This document shows positions 1 to 11,282 of a DNA stretch of 64,000 nucleotides, piece by piece (within the stretch, counting starts at the first letter, position 1; each line of letters opens with the position of its first letter). The DNA is from Orobanche coerulescens. Lineage: Eukaryota > Streptophyta > Magnoliopsida > Lamiales > Orobanchaceae. Location: contig JAWKAU010000035.1 in assembly GCA_033398695.1 (NCBI GenBank), positions 744,001 through 808,000 on the forward strand, written 5' to 3'. The notes below the pieces were generated by a model. That model was not told the origin of the DNA, searched no databases, and saw nothing but the letters and a program-made list of their open reading frames with translations. The translations under genes were made by a program, and so were the position numbers.

Positions 1-235
1 GGGAGTTGTGCTCTCTCGGGACTTGTTCAATCAGCACTTCTTCAAAATTTGTGCACAATTCGGCGACCAATTCTTGATATTTGATCATATGTTCGCCGTG
101 CGCCTCATATTCCCCCTTGACTTGGTTCACGACCAAGAGGGAGTCCATAAATATGTGAAGGCAACGAACGTCCATGGCGAGCGCTAGATCGAGCCCGCCT
201 ACTAAGGCTTCGTACTCGGCTTCATTGTTGGTCGC
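1..235 (-). pseudogene. F: second (archaeal-type) RNase H domain, partial
   Basis: The minus-strand translation contains ATNNEAEYEALVGGLDLA followed by a stretch with MDSLLVVNQVKGEYEA. This matches the additional RNase H domain found between RNase H and integrase in Tat-lineage gypsy elements. In these enzymes it degrades RNA in RNA:DNA hybrids during reverse transcription. A TGA stop (about 233-235) separates it from the upstream polyprotein, whose last residues read FEF. The domain continues past the window edge. Lineage placement is secure; activity is unlikely because of the stop. Confidence 0.85.
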
Positions 236-934
236 TCAGAACTCGAAACGCACAACATTTGTAAAACTCTGGCCATCGGGGCTGATGAGGACAATCCACC
301 TTTCGCGGTGGTGTCGCGAGCCATCTACGTACATTTTCCAGGTGGGACGGCCGACCTGGGTCGGACTAGGCAGGAACGTTAATTCCATCACGAAATCCGC
401 CAGAGCTTGGCCTTTGATCACCGTGCGAGGAGCATACGTGACACCGTATTGGGCGATCTCCATTGACCACTTGAGGAGTCGCCCGTTGGTGTCTGGCCGG
501 TGTAGAACTTGCCTTAGAGGGAGAGTCGTCAGAACCTCCACTTGGTGTTCGAAGACATAGGCTCTCAGCTTGCGAACACTCATGACAAGTGCGTAGGTGA
601 GCTTCTCCAGAGGCATGTAACACGTTTCCGCGTCATGAAGCGCTTGACTGACAAAGTAGATCGGCAAGTGGGCTTGCCCCTCTGCTCGCACTAATATGGC
701 GCTCAGCGCGACCTCCGAGGCTGCCAGGTAAAGGAAAAGCTTTTCGCCGGGGATCGATTTTGCTAAAATTTGGGGATTAGACAGATACTCCTTGATTTTG
801 GCGAACACCATTTGACTTTCCTTCGTCCACGCGAATTTCTTATTCTTTATGGTGGCGAAGAATGGCTTGCTTTTGTCTCCGAGCCAGGAAATGAAACGGT
901 TAAGGGCTGTTAGACACCCTGTGAAGCGTTGCAC
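236..934 (-). pseudogene. F: RT thumb and first RNase H domain
   Basis: This open segment of 232 codons continues the polyprotein after a TGA at 944-946. It starts with the conserved post-RT connection (QRFTGCLTALNRFISWLGD, LGD..KPFF) and the RNase H region (KLFLYLAASEVALSAILVR, PIYFVSQALHDAETCYMPLEKL). This is the RT connection and RNaseH_like region of Ty3/gypsy Pol. The stop before it probably arose by CGA to TGA, a C-to-T change at a CG site (inference). The segment ends at another TGA before the second RNase H. Confidence 0.85.
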
Positions 935-946
935 CTGCTTGACATT

Positions 947-2929
947 TCATGGCTCCTGCATGTCGAGGATCGCCTTGATCATAGTGGGGTTCGCTTCGAT
1001 CCCCCTTTGGCTCACGATGTGCCCTAGGAACTTTCCGGAGCTTACTCCGAAGTTACATTTCTTGGGGTTCAGTTTCATGTTGAACCTCTCGAGGATGGCG
1101 AACGTCTTGGCAAGGTCTTTGAGGTGATTTTTATTTTTGAGGCTCTTGACCACGATGTCGTCAATGTAAACCTCCATGGTCTTTCCGATCTGATCGGCGA
1201 ACATCCCGTTGACTAGTCGCTGGTAGGTCGCCCCCGCATTTTTCATACCGAACGGCATCCGGACCCAAAAGTACATGTCTTTTTCTGTGTGGAATGATGT
1301 GTTTTTTACGTCTTTCTCCACCATCGGGATCTGATGGTACCTGGCGAAGGCGTCCATAAACGACATCATTTCGCAACCTGCCGTGCTATCGACCAAGTGG
1401 TCAATATGAGGCATTGGAAAGTGATCTTTCGGACATGCCGCGTTGAGGTCGGTGAAATTGATGCATAACCTCCAGGAGTTGCTCGCCTTCTTGACGAGCA
1501 CCGCATTGGCTACCCACTGTGGCTTGTCGGTAGCTACCCCGATCAGTTTGTTGTTGAGCAGTTTTTTGACTTCTGCGTCGAGCGCAGCATATTTCTCTGG
1601 ACCGAATTTCCTACATTTTTGGTGAACAGGCTTCCTTGCCGGGTCGATCTTTAGATAGTGGCAAGCGTGTTCAGGACTGATTCCGACCATATCTTGATGC
1701 GACCAGGCAAAGACTCTGATGTTCTTTCGTAGTAAACTGATCAGATGATCTTTTAACTCGGGATCGACGCTTGAGCCGATCTGCACTTCCCGCTCCGGGT
1801 GAACCAGATCGAGTGTTATACTTTCCAATTCTTTGATAGAGACGGTCGCATCTCGTTTGGAACGATCGTCGGACTCGCCCCTTGGATCGACATCAAGGCT
1901 TGGCTCGAAGCCGATCCTCGGTTCGATGTCGTCCGATGATCGATGTGAGATGCCGTCCTCTTTGTCGGGTTGGTATGAGGTACTTGGCTCGTCGATCTCC
2001 ATCGATCGATTGTCGATCGTCCCGGTGTTACAAACATTATAAGAAACGTTTAAAGGAAAAGTTACGACACAGGAGTAATTCAAACATTTCTTTGCCATTA
2101 GTTGGTCTCCTTTTACAGTACCGACTATCCCATCGGTAGTGGGGAACTTGATACAGTAAAAGAAAGAAGAGGCGACCGCCTCAAAGGTTTCTAGAAAGGG
2201 GCGACCTAGGAACCCATTATAGATGCTGGGACTGTCTATGATTACAAAATTGAGGTTCCTAGTGATCTTAACCTTAGGATCGTAACAGCAGACTAGCTCG
2301 ACGGAGAGCCTGATCCTTCCATAGGCTTTGACCGTGTTGTCGCCGAACCCTTGAAGCACGGTTTCGAATGACTTGATGAACTTGGTCAGGTTGCCAAGCT
2401 GGTCTAAAGCAGATTTGAATATGATGTTGCAAAATCTCCCATTGTTAACCAGTATGCGGTCGACCATTTTCCCAAGGATACATGCAGAGATCACCAATGC
2501 ATCCTCTTTGGGGCACTGCACTCCCTCCCTATCCTTGTTAAAGAAGGAGATGAGGGCATCTCTGGAGATGGTTGGCTCTGGGGGCACTACGACATGGACT
2601 CCAGCGAACGCCCTCAGCTCGGCCTTCCACTTTCTATTTGACACGGTGGAAATCGGGGAAACTCCGAGGTTTCCACCTACCGATTGAAGCATATTAACCC
2701 GAACGCCGGGGTTGATCGGAGAGATCGACTCATCTGAGTACTCCAGCTCGTTTTGCTCGATCTTGGCGACCGGATTAGGAGGTTGACGGTCGCGGCCCCT
2801 GGTCCTTTCAGCCCTGCGTCCGGCTTGGTCACCAAATTGTTCGCTTGCCTTCCTCGAACAATCTCTAGAGTTGTCTGAGGAGGTCGCGGCATTGGCTGGT
2901 GTTGTTGTCGGGACTTTTGTGGTAGGCAC
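947..2929 (-). pseudogene. F: protease and reverse transcriptase
   Basis: This 660-codon stretch has a retropepsin-like domain around residues 150-260, then an acidic linker, then RT. RT motifs seen are SWRLCINFTDLNAACPKD, SFMDAFARYHQI, FWVRMPFGMKNAGATYQ and the catalytic YIDD. The protease active site, normally D-S/T-G or DNG, reads ILVNNGRFCNIIF: the catalytic Asp is Asn, so the protease should be dead. The RT core keeps its YIDD aspartates. The reading frame is long but bounded by a frameshift from gag and a stop towards RNase H. The N-terminal 120 residues are low-complexity gag/PR linker. Confidence 0.9.
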
Positions 2930-2962
2930 AAAATTTACTACGGTCCAGGTGACCGTTGTCCC

Positions 2963-3797
2963 TCATCGTCTTCGGCTTGCTAAGCCATTCGCGCCCCTTG
3001 ATGGCATTGAAGATATGGGTCGGTTGCGGAGGAGGTGAACTTCCACATCCTCGAAGGCCTTGAACTCACCGGGCGGCTTTGTGACCGCCTTTCTGGGCCT
3101 GGCGACCGCCTTCTTTGGGACTGGAGATGGCGCCTCCCTTTCTCCGGTTGCCCCCTTGCCTAGGCGAAGGGTGAGCAATCTCTGCCTGGCCAAAAAGTCG
3201 ACGGCCTTGACGCGGAAGATCACGTAGGTTGGGGGGATGTCCTTCGTGAGGTGTCTGAACATGGGTGAATGGCCATAGAATCCCCCCCAGGACCGAGTAG
3301 AGGGCGAGCTCGTCGCTAATGGGCTCACCGGTGAGGACTATTTCATCCACCCGGTCGATGTAATCTTCATCGGGATCGTCTTTCCCCTGTCTGATCTTCA
3401 TCATGCGGTGGGGACCTTCTGGCCGAGCGACCTTGGCGGCGATGTACGACGTGAAGTCATTCGACAGCTTCTCAAAACAGTTGATTGAGCGCGGTGGCAA
3501 TGAGATGTACCACCTATGGGCAAGATCGCCCAATGTTAATGGGAACATTCGGCATTTCGTCACGTCTGATGCCCCACATCCAGTCATGTAGATCCGGAAC
3601 TTGCTCAAGTGAGTCTCGGGGTCCGATCTCCCCTCATACAAAGGTGTTTGAGGAGGAGCGATCTTTGGTTGTACGGGGGCAAGCTCGATCTGGATCGCAA
3701 GCGGCTCCCTTGGTCCGGCGACCTTTATCTTGGGGCCTACCCCAGTTTCTATGAGCGCCTTCATATCGTCGAGTTTGCGCTGTATGGCGGCCATCAC
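2963..3797 (-). pseudogene. F: gag capsid domain, frameshifted
   Basis: The minus strand encodes a Retrotrans_gag-type domain: TPLYEGRSDPETHLSKF, then CRMFPLTLGDLAHRWYISLP, FEKLSNDFTSYIA and RQGKDDPDEDYIDR. These match the capsid region of Tat-lineage Gag, which assembles the cytoplasmic virus-like particle. Near 3300 the coding frame shifts by one; the continuation (FRHLTKDIPPTYVIFRVKA...) lies in the neighbouring frame down to 2963. A stop near 3826 separates this piece from the N-terminal gag piece. Confidence 0.85.
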
Positions 3798-3824
3798 CGT
3801 AGCTTGGCTGCTTACGGTCTGGAT

Positions 3825-4415
3825 CTAGGAGCGGGAGCCGAGGCGATCATGTACCGATCTCCTGGCTCCGTTGTAGGCGATGAGGTCTCTGCCGCCGAGC
3901 TCAATTCTATGGCAAGTGAGAGCCAGATGGCTGGCCTGTTTTCTGGGAGTTGGGTACGGCGAACTCCTAGTGATGGATTCAGACTCCGACGTCTCACGGC
4001 TGGGGCCATAATGCCCAGGTCGCCATGAAGGATCACTCCCTAGGCGGCTGAAGACGGAACCGTCCCGCCTTGCGAGCGTCTTTTCTTGCGGCTCGGGGCT
4101 TTCTGACGATTTCTCTACATATAACCCCTTGATCTTGCGCTTGCCCACACGGCGGATGGCTGATGGAGTAATAGTGGGCGTGTCGCATGCTCTCCGTCGC
4201 TCCCTTAGGATGGCCATGGCCTCCTCGATCTGTTCCATGGTTTGGAATTGATCGAGTGAGAGGCTGCCTTCCGCTGCAGGTTGGGACTCGGTCTGGGTCA
4301 GAATAAGGCGTCCGGCGGACCGTAGGGTCGCTCTCTTCGAGGTGGTGCCAGACGTCATTATCCTGAAGGTTTTTCTTTGAAGAACAGTGAGTGTTTCTTC
4401 AAATATATGTTCCAA
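3825..4415 (-). pseudogene. F: gag N-terminal region
   Basis: 196 codons, rich in charged residues, with no catalytic motif. Translation could start at the Met at 4415 or, in better agreement with gag starts, at the Met 19 residues later (MTSGTTSKRATL, 4358). The segment lies directly after the 5' LTR and primer-binding site and runs in frame to a TAG just before the capsid domain. It is the expected position of the matrix-like N-terminus of Gag. Only position and composition support the call. Confidence 0.7.
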
Positions 4416-4427
4416 AGAACAGTGAGT

Positions 4428-4445
4428 GCCCTCCTTCTAGCGCCA
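4428..4445 (-). other. F: tRNA primer-binding site
   Basis: The minus strand reads TGGCGCTAGAAGGAGGGC two bases inside the 5' LTR end. It begins with TGG, the complement of a tRNA CCA 3' end, at the standard distance from the LTR. I do not assign the tRNA isotype. Confidence 0.7.
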
Positions 4446-4447
4446 AT

Positions 4448-5374
4448 TGTTGTTACCCAAAATATTATACGTAATGGTTTGCTGCATATGGCTTTGGGTG
4501 AGTAACAAACAAAATGCGAGAGCACGTACGAAGGAATGTAAATAACACAAGATTTGTCGGGGTTGTTAGTCTCGGGCTTGAATGCTCTCGCGAGATATTA
4601 TTAATACGGATGCTGCTTTAGAGTACGAATATTAATGTTAGAGTACAATTACAATGAGTGTAATGCCCCTAGTTATCTAACTCTTGAGTGTTTTTGATTG
4701 CCGGAAGAACCAGAGTTAAAGCTTTGTGAGTTCTTGTTACAAAGATGGAGTGTCCTCTGTATTGTTTACTGAGTGTAATCGTGTCTTTTCCAATGCTAGA
4801 GGTCCCCTATTTATAGAAGAGGCGGTTGTTTGGATGTCTCTATCCCAAACGTGCAATCGCCGTTCCTGCATTAAATTAAGCGGGCGATCGTACCAGCATG
4901 TGGGACTGTTTCCTTAAAGTCCGCAGCTGCTGCTGGCAGCCAGATGCGCGAACTAATGAGAAGGCGACATGTGCCTCACGTCGCAGTCTTGGGAGGTCCC
5001 TCTTAGGACCTTTCGGCAGGTCTATCGGTAGGTGAGACTGTCCTTGTCACTGACAACTGCTAATGGGCTGGAGTCAAGCATGTTCTTGCAGCATATTTTG
5101 TGGATCTGCACGTGGGCCTTCATCCTGAGATTCAGTGTTCGTAGACTTTGACGGATGTTGGTTTTACATGTGGCATAGGACGGTCGCCCTCGGTCGGGTA
5201 CTAGAGGTGGTCGCCAGGTGCCATGAAACGATTGCCCTAGACGTCGTCTGCTAGGCACTTGACCATGATCTGGCATCTCTGGTTGGCACGTCTACCTTGG
5301 TCTATTTAATGATGGCTTCAGTCGTTCGGCCCTTATGCCGATCGCCTTCAAGGCGAATAAATCGCCGCACAACA
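4448..5374 (-). repeat. F: 5' LTR
   Basis: The left edge is TGTTG and the right edge CAACA, giving the inverted TG...CA termini of an LTR (927 bp). The left edge is fixed by the adjacent primer-binding site; the right edge by the change to copia coding sequence. The partner LTR is outside the window, so the boundaries rest on termini and context only. Confidence 0.7.
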
Positions 5375-5848
5375 AGTGTTTCACCATTACAGAATTAGAC
5401 TCGATCACAGACTTGTGCACTAAGTCTCTTGACAGACCCTTAGTCAAATGATCTGCCAAATTTTGTTGCGATTTCACAAACTCAACCGAAATCACACCAT
5501 TCATGATTAGTTATCTAACCATACTGTGTCTAATACCTAAGTGTCTAGACTTGCCATTATAAACTTGGCTATATATGTCTAAGCCAAGACTGCTTCATTA
5601 TCACAAAGGATAGAAATAGGTGTTATCGGCTTAGACCACAAAGGAATCTCATAGACTAAATTCCTTAGCCACTCTTTTTCTTTACCATCAGCAGCTAACG
5701 CAACAAACTCAGATTCCCTTGTCGAGTTTGTAATGCAAGTTTGCTTCTTAGAAGCCCAGGAAATGGCACCTCTCCCAAGCAAGAATACCCAACCAGTAGC
5801 AAGAATACCGCGAGGGGATCTACTTCTTGGACCGGTCACTGGGGGCAC
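5375..5848 (-). pseudogene. Ty1/copia RNase H fragment (G)
   Basis: The minus strand encodes WVFLLGRGAISWASKKQ, CITNSTRESEFVALAADGKE, then YNGKSRHLGIRHSMVR and VEFVKSQQNLADHLTKGL, the C-terminal RNase H of copia Pol. A stop near 5505-5515 breaks the frame. The upstream part of the polyprotein is replaced at 5849 by the LTR of element C, and the downstream part at 5374 by element F. This is a copia copy hit by two gypsy insertions. Lineage within copia is not assigned. Confidence 0.85.
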
Positions 5849-5854
5849 TGTAAC

Positions 5855-7885
5855 TGTAATACCCCTAAGTTATTCAGGGCATATATAGCGCCGTGAGCCC
5901 CGCCGTGGGACCCACAAGGCAAAACATACACGGGACTATAAATTTTGACTGAGAGAGTCTAAACATAATGAAATGAAGAATAATACAAAGGGTATTCAAA
6001 CCATAACCAATGTATCCAAAGACATCACAACACAAAATCAATACCTCGGCAACACATGCCGGAACATCAAAGAAAACTGGAAAACAATACTCGAGTATTC
6101 AATAACCACTCCAGTACGACAACACTGGATGGGAGAACATAAAATATAACTGGAGATAAAACACAGTATCACGCTTGCCCATCATCTTTGTGCCGACCCG
6201 ATACCTGCCTGTCCGCTCTCCTGAAACCTGAAATACATAAAAAGTATTTCCCCCATAAAGGGGTTAGCCGTCGAATAGCTAGTGCAAGTATATTGAATAT
6301 AAAATACAATACTCCTCGACAATAAAGTAAAGGTAACCGTCAATTCATCAATTCAAGACTAGTATTCCGAAATAACTAAATCTCATAGCATCACATCAAT
6401 ACATACATGATCAATCGTGGAACCGCACGAGAGGCTACGGAACCCTCAGAGGACTCGTCGGTCCATCCCAAAGTGGTTAACTCATATGATCTATGGAATC
6501 ACACCAGAGGCTACGAAACCCTCAGAAGACCTGTCGGCCCATCCCATAGTGGATATAATTAAACATGCCATTCATATATTTTACTTTCAAAGTTGAGAAC
6601 GTATAATCATAAATATATACTTGCCTTTGAGACATCGAGAAATCAAACGGAAAAGAGTATGAGTTCAGTAGGTCTAAGAATGCACTTCTGGTACCTAAAC
6701 GATTCGTAAGTGATATGATAATCAATAATCCATACTCATAACTCACGAAGAAACTCCCGAAACCCGTCTACGATTCATGAAAATACAAGGATAAACAACT
6801 AGAGGTTGGAAAATCGCCCAAACCCTCACAAGTCCGAACACGGCACAACCCAATACGTAAAATCATAGGAAAAGCATGTATACTGGATAGATGCATCATA
6901 ATCTCAAGATTCTCAAGCTTCAAAATGGATAAATCGGACGAATCTAAGAAAACCCCAAAATTCCCAAAAATTAGGGTTCTAAGGATTTTTACCTTGATTT
7001 GGAAGATAGAATAGATTAGATGTTGGGAAATCTTTGTTTTCAACCAAAGATGTTGATATCTGAAGAAGGATCGCCTTCGAACTCTCCAAATCGCCAAAAC
7101 CCGCTGCTCTCGATTGGAAAAGTGAGAAGAATGAGAAAAATGATGAAATGGAAGTCAACTGTCCAATATATACTCGTCCAGTCTAGCGCACGCTACGCCT
7201 CTAATATTAGCGTGCGCAAGCGGGGTCACCGGGTAGTCCAGTGGCTTCTGTCGGCCCCATTAGCGTGCGTTAAGTATACTGTTGCATGCGCTAACTGCCT
7301 TCCTTTAGCGTGCGCTAGCCGAAAATTAGCGTGCGCTACCTGGAAAATGGTGTCCAGAAATTGGAGTCCAGAACCTACTGTCCTCTGCCCTGCTCGAGTC
7401 TTAGCGTGCGCTACCAGGATAGCTTAGCGTGCACTATGCATCACTTATAGCGTGTGCTAGCCGAAGCCTAGCGTACATTACCTGATAGTCCAGACAACCT
7501 GACAACTTCACTGCCTCTGCCGACCCAGCCCGTTAGCGTGCACTACATTTGTATTAGCGCGCGCTACTGACCATGAATAGCGTGCGCTAGCTAACTCCTA
7601 GCGTGCACTAATTGCTAGTCCAGAGAGCAGGATGAGTTACTGGTTCTGACCTGGCAGGTCCCTTAGCGCACGCTACGGCTCAAAGCTAGCGTGCGCTACT
7701 CAAGAAGAATTAGCGTGCGTTAGCCTAAGCCCAGAACACTTTCGCAAGGTCTAAACAACACGATCATGATCCAAACAAGATACGAAACTCTATAACAATA
7801 TCGACAACATCACAAAGAGTTTACAGAGCGACAAAATAGGAAGAACGGCAAGGTCAAACAGTTAGTAAAAAGTATGGGTATTAAA
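5855..7885 (-). repeat. A: 3' LTR
   Basis: It starts TGTAATACCCC (plus sense) and ends next to the polypurine tract at 7886-7897, seen as TTCTTCCCCTCT. The inner end reads TTAAA where family members have TTACA. It aligns along its length with the split 5' LTR at 12777 and 27847. The TATA-like GTATATATTGG (minus strand, near 7165-7175) lies just downstream, in element sense, of the palindrome array. Confidence 0.88.
7183..7731. repeat. A: palindrome array in LTR U3
   Basis: About 17 copies of a 12-bp near-palindrome, TAGCGTGCGCTA on the plus strand (TAGCGCACGCTA in element sense). Clear groups start at 7402, 7425, 7448, 7469; at 7534, 7555, 7578, 7599; and at 7664, 7687, 7711. Steps inside a group are 21-24 bp and the groups repeat every 130-132 bp. 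The spacers share AGTCCAG-like words, so the unit is a diverged tandem repeat. Confidence 0.92.
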
Positions 7886-7921
7886 TTCTTCCCCTCTAAA
7901 AATAAATTTCGTACCGAAACT

Positions 7922-9441
7922 TAAGAATTAAAAAGTTCGGGGTACTCCGACCGCATCTTCTCTTCCGTTTCCCAAGTCGCCTCCTAGACTCCATGTCTCG
8001 ACCATTGCACTTGAACCAGTGGAATGATCTTATGTCGAAGTTATTTCTCACGACGCTCAAGGATCTTCACGGGTCTCTCCGGGTAGGTGATATCCTCGGC
8101 TACGTCAATCTCACTATAGTCGATAACATGACTCGGATCCGGCACGTACTTCCTCAATTGAGACACATGAAAAACACCATGGACGTGACTTAAAGCTGGA
8201 GGAAGTGCCAATCGATAAGCTAACTCTCCTACACTGTCCAAGATCTCGAAAGGTCCAATATACCTCGGACTAAGTTTCACCTTTTTCCCGAAACGGAAAA
8301 CCCCTCTGGTCGGCGACACCTTGATTAGGACATGATCCCCCACTTCGAACTCCAAAGGTCGACAACGAGTATGAGCATAAGATTTCTGATGGCTCTGGGC
8401 AGTCAGCAACCGGTCCCGGATAATAGAAATCTTTTCCTTGGTCTCCATCAACATATCCGGCTCCATTCCAATTGGCTCCGAAGCTTCGTCCCAACATGAT
8501 GGCGACCTACATCGTCTACCGTAAAGTGCCTCGAACGGTGCCATTTTGATCGACGCATGCTAACTATTATTGTAGACAAACTTGATCAACGGCAAATGAA
8601 GCTCCCAATCATTACTCCAGTCTAGGGCACAAACCCACAACATATCTTCCAATGTCTGAATCGTCCTCTCCGTCTGACCGTCTGACTGGGGATGATAGGA
8701 TGTGCTCAATCTCAACTCGGTAACCAAAGCCTGGTGAACGGCCTGCCAAAAATGCGATAAGAAACGACCGTCTCGATTAGAAACAATGGTCTTGGGGGCA
8801 CCGTGCAATCTTACGATCTCAGCTATAAAAGTTCGAGCCAATCTCTCTGGCCCCCAAGTATCCTTAATACCCAAGAAGTGTGCAGACTTGGTCAACCGAT
8901 CGACGATTACCCAAATCATATTCATTCCGGTTCCAGTTCTCGGCATTCCCGTGATAAAGTCCATAGAGATATCTTCCCACTTCCACTCGGGAATGGGAAG
9001 CAGCTTCAACAACCCCACCGGTCGTTGATGTTCAATCTTGACTTGCTGACACATCAAACACCGTAGTACAAACTCCGTGACATCCTTCTTCATGTTATTC
9101 CACCCAAAATTTCGCTTCAAGTCTTTGTACATCTTACTCGCTCCTGGGTGGATTGAGTAAGGCGTAGCATGAGCTTCTCGGAGAATTCTCTGCCTCAATT
9201 CTAGATTATTCGGAACACAAAGTCTGCCCTGAAATATCAGAATACTATCCTCGTGAACCATAAAACTAGGGGCTTTTCCTTTAATTACATCTTCCTTAAG
9301 TTGACAGATCATCGGGTCACTCCACAGTTTCCCTTTGATGTCGTCAACCAATGACGAAAAAATTTCTAGAGTACACAACTGTCCTTGTAATCGTTGAAGC
9401 CAAACTTCTATTCCTTGCTCAATTAAATCCTGACGAATCTT
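7922..9441 (-). pseudogene. A: integrase and chromodomain
   Basis: The minus strand encodes the integrase zinc-binding region (HPGASKMYKDL, RCLMCQQVKIEH), the catalytic core (WEDISMDFITGMPR, HPQSDGQTERTIQ) and the GPF/chromodomain tail ([34 protein letters not shown]). The second catalytic Asp motif reads VSNRDGRF, where E has ISDRDGRF: the Asp that should pair with magnesium is Asn. Stops interrupt the frame near 8560 (after YNNS), 8040 (after LERREK) and 7989 (inside the chromodomain). The C-terminal chromodomain places A among chromoviruses of the Tekay/Del group. Inactive copy. Confidence 0.9.
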
Positions 9442-9444
9442 CGT

Positions 9445-11275
9445 CTAAGACGTAAGAACCTCAAGCATTTGAAGCGATGCCGATTTACGGCTCATAGCAT
9501 CCGCGACAACATTGGCTTTTCCTGGGTGGTAAAGTATTTCCAAATCGTAATCATTTATCAATTCCAACCAACGTTTCTGTCTCATGTTCAGCTCTTTCTT
9601 ACTGAAAATATACTTCAGGCTCTTGTGATCGGTATAAATCCGACACGGAGAACCATACAAATAATGTCGCCAAATCTTTAGTGTGAAGACAATTGCGGCC
9701 AACTCCAAATCGTGAGTAGGATAATTCATCTCATATGGCTTTAGTTGTCGTGATGCAAAAGCTATCGTCTTATCATGCTGCATAAGCACACAGCCAAGAC
9801 CTTGACCCGAAGCGTCACTATAGAACGCAAACCCTCACTACCATGTGGTAAAGTTAAAATCGGCACTGAAGTCAAACGTCTCTTCAGCTCATCGAAGCTC
9901 TGCTGTCTCTCATTCGTCCAAACAAACTTTTCTGTCTTCTGGAGTAATTTCGTAAGCGGCCGAGCGAGTTTCGAGAACCCCTCGACAAACCGACGGTAAT
10001 ACCCAGCAAGGCCCAGAAAGCTACAAACTTCCTTAATATTTTTAGGCGGTGCCCAATCTAGCACTGCCTCAATCTTCTGTGGGTCTACACGAACCCCTTC
10101 AACCGAGATCACGTGGCCGAGAAACATAACTTCTTCCAACCATAACTCACATTTCGAGAATTTTGCATAGAGGCTCTCGGTTCTCAAAATATCTAGCACC
10201 AAACGCAAGTGTCGGGCATGTTCCTCTTTATCTCGAGAAAAGATCAAAATGTCGTCAATAAAGACGACTACACACCTATCGAGGTACTCGATGAATATCT
10301 TGTTCATTAACTGCATGAATACTGCTGGTGCAATAGTCAAACCAAAAGGCATAACTACAAATTCATAATGCCCATATCTCGTCCAAAATGCAGTCTTCGA
10401 AACGTCGGACTCTTTCACCTTGAGTTGATAGTACCCTGATCTCAAATCAATTTTCGAGAAAACTGCAGCTCCCTGCAACTGATCAAATAAATCGTTTATA
10501 CGAGGCAAAGGATACTTTTTCTTGATGGTCACTTTTTTCAGCTCATGGTAGTCGATGCACAAACATAGTGAACCATCATTCTTTCTCACAAAAAGAACAG
10601 GCGCACCCCAAGGCGAAGCGCTCGGTCTGATGTACCTTTTTTCCAATAATTCTCCCAGCTGATTCTTTAATTCTTGCATCTCGGAAGGTGCCATACGATA
10701 AGGTGCCTTAGAAATCGGAGACACATCAGGCTCTAAGTCCACAGAAAATTCTATCTCCCGATCTGGCGGTAATCCTGAGAGATCGTCCGGGAAAACATCG
10801 GGATATTCATTAACAACTGGGATCGAAGGGAAATCAACTTCGTTCCCTTCCGTCTTCAAGGCGTAACACCAATAGCCTGTACAACCTTTACTCAAAAGTT
10901 TTACGGCCTTCATAGAACTAATAAGTAACTTAGATTGGCCCGGCTTATGTCCCAAAAATGAGTACACGTATCCTTCTTTAGTCATCATAGTGATAACCTT
11001 GGTATGGTAATTCATAATCGCTTGGTGACTATCAATCCAATCCTCACCGAGGATCACGTCCTCGCCTTTCATATCAACTACAATCAAGTTCGATAACCAA
11101 TCTATACAGGATATATCCCCACTAGGTAGTTTCACAATGAAGTGATCGCAATAAGTCAAACAAGTTATATTCAAACGGCGTACACACTCTAAGGAAATGA
11201 AAGAATGGGTAGCACCCGTATCAAAAAGTACACGAACTGGATGAGATAAATTTGGATGGTACCTGAGGCCACCGC
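9445..11275 (-). pseudogene. A: protease, reverse transcriptase, RNase H
   Basis: Reading leftwards: protease with an intact [17 protein letters not shown] active site (just upstream of 11174), RT with [38 protein letters not shown] and [11 protein letters not shown], then RNase H with LASRQ-type and [20 protein letters not shown] motifs. A one-base shift near 9830 separates RT from RNase H. A TAG follows LTS at 9442-9444, the same site as a TAG in element B. Catalytic residues of PR and RT look intact; the frame does not. Confidence 0.9.
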
Positions 11276-11282
11276 TGCATCG

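Larger units (their letters stand above)
1..5374 (-). mobile_element. Ty3/gypsy Tat-lineage retrotransposon F, 5' part
   Basis: The element reads right to left: 5' LTR (4448-5374), primer-binding site, gag, protease, RT, RNase H, and a second RNase H that runs off the window at base 1. Two RNase H domains in series, the second with the ATNNEAEYEAL signature, are characteristic of the Tat/Ogre/Retand group. Frameshifts and in-frame stops split the coding region, so the copy is non-autonomous. Its 5' LTR abuts a copia RNase H fragment, which suggests insertion into a copia element. The 3' LTR and integrase lie outside the window, so its TSD cannot be checked. Confidence 0.9.

Noticed and set aside
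7183..7731. CRISPR-like array
   Set aside because: Repeat units are only 12 bp, spacers share sequence with one another, and the context is a plant LTR with no cas genes.
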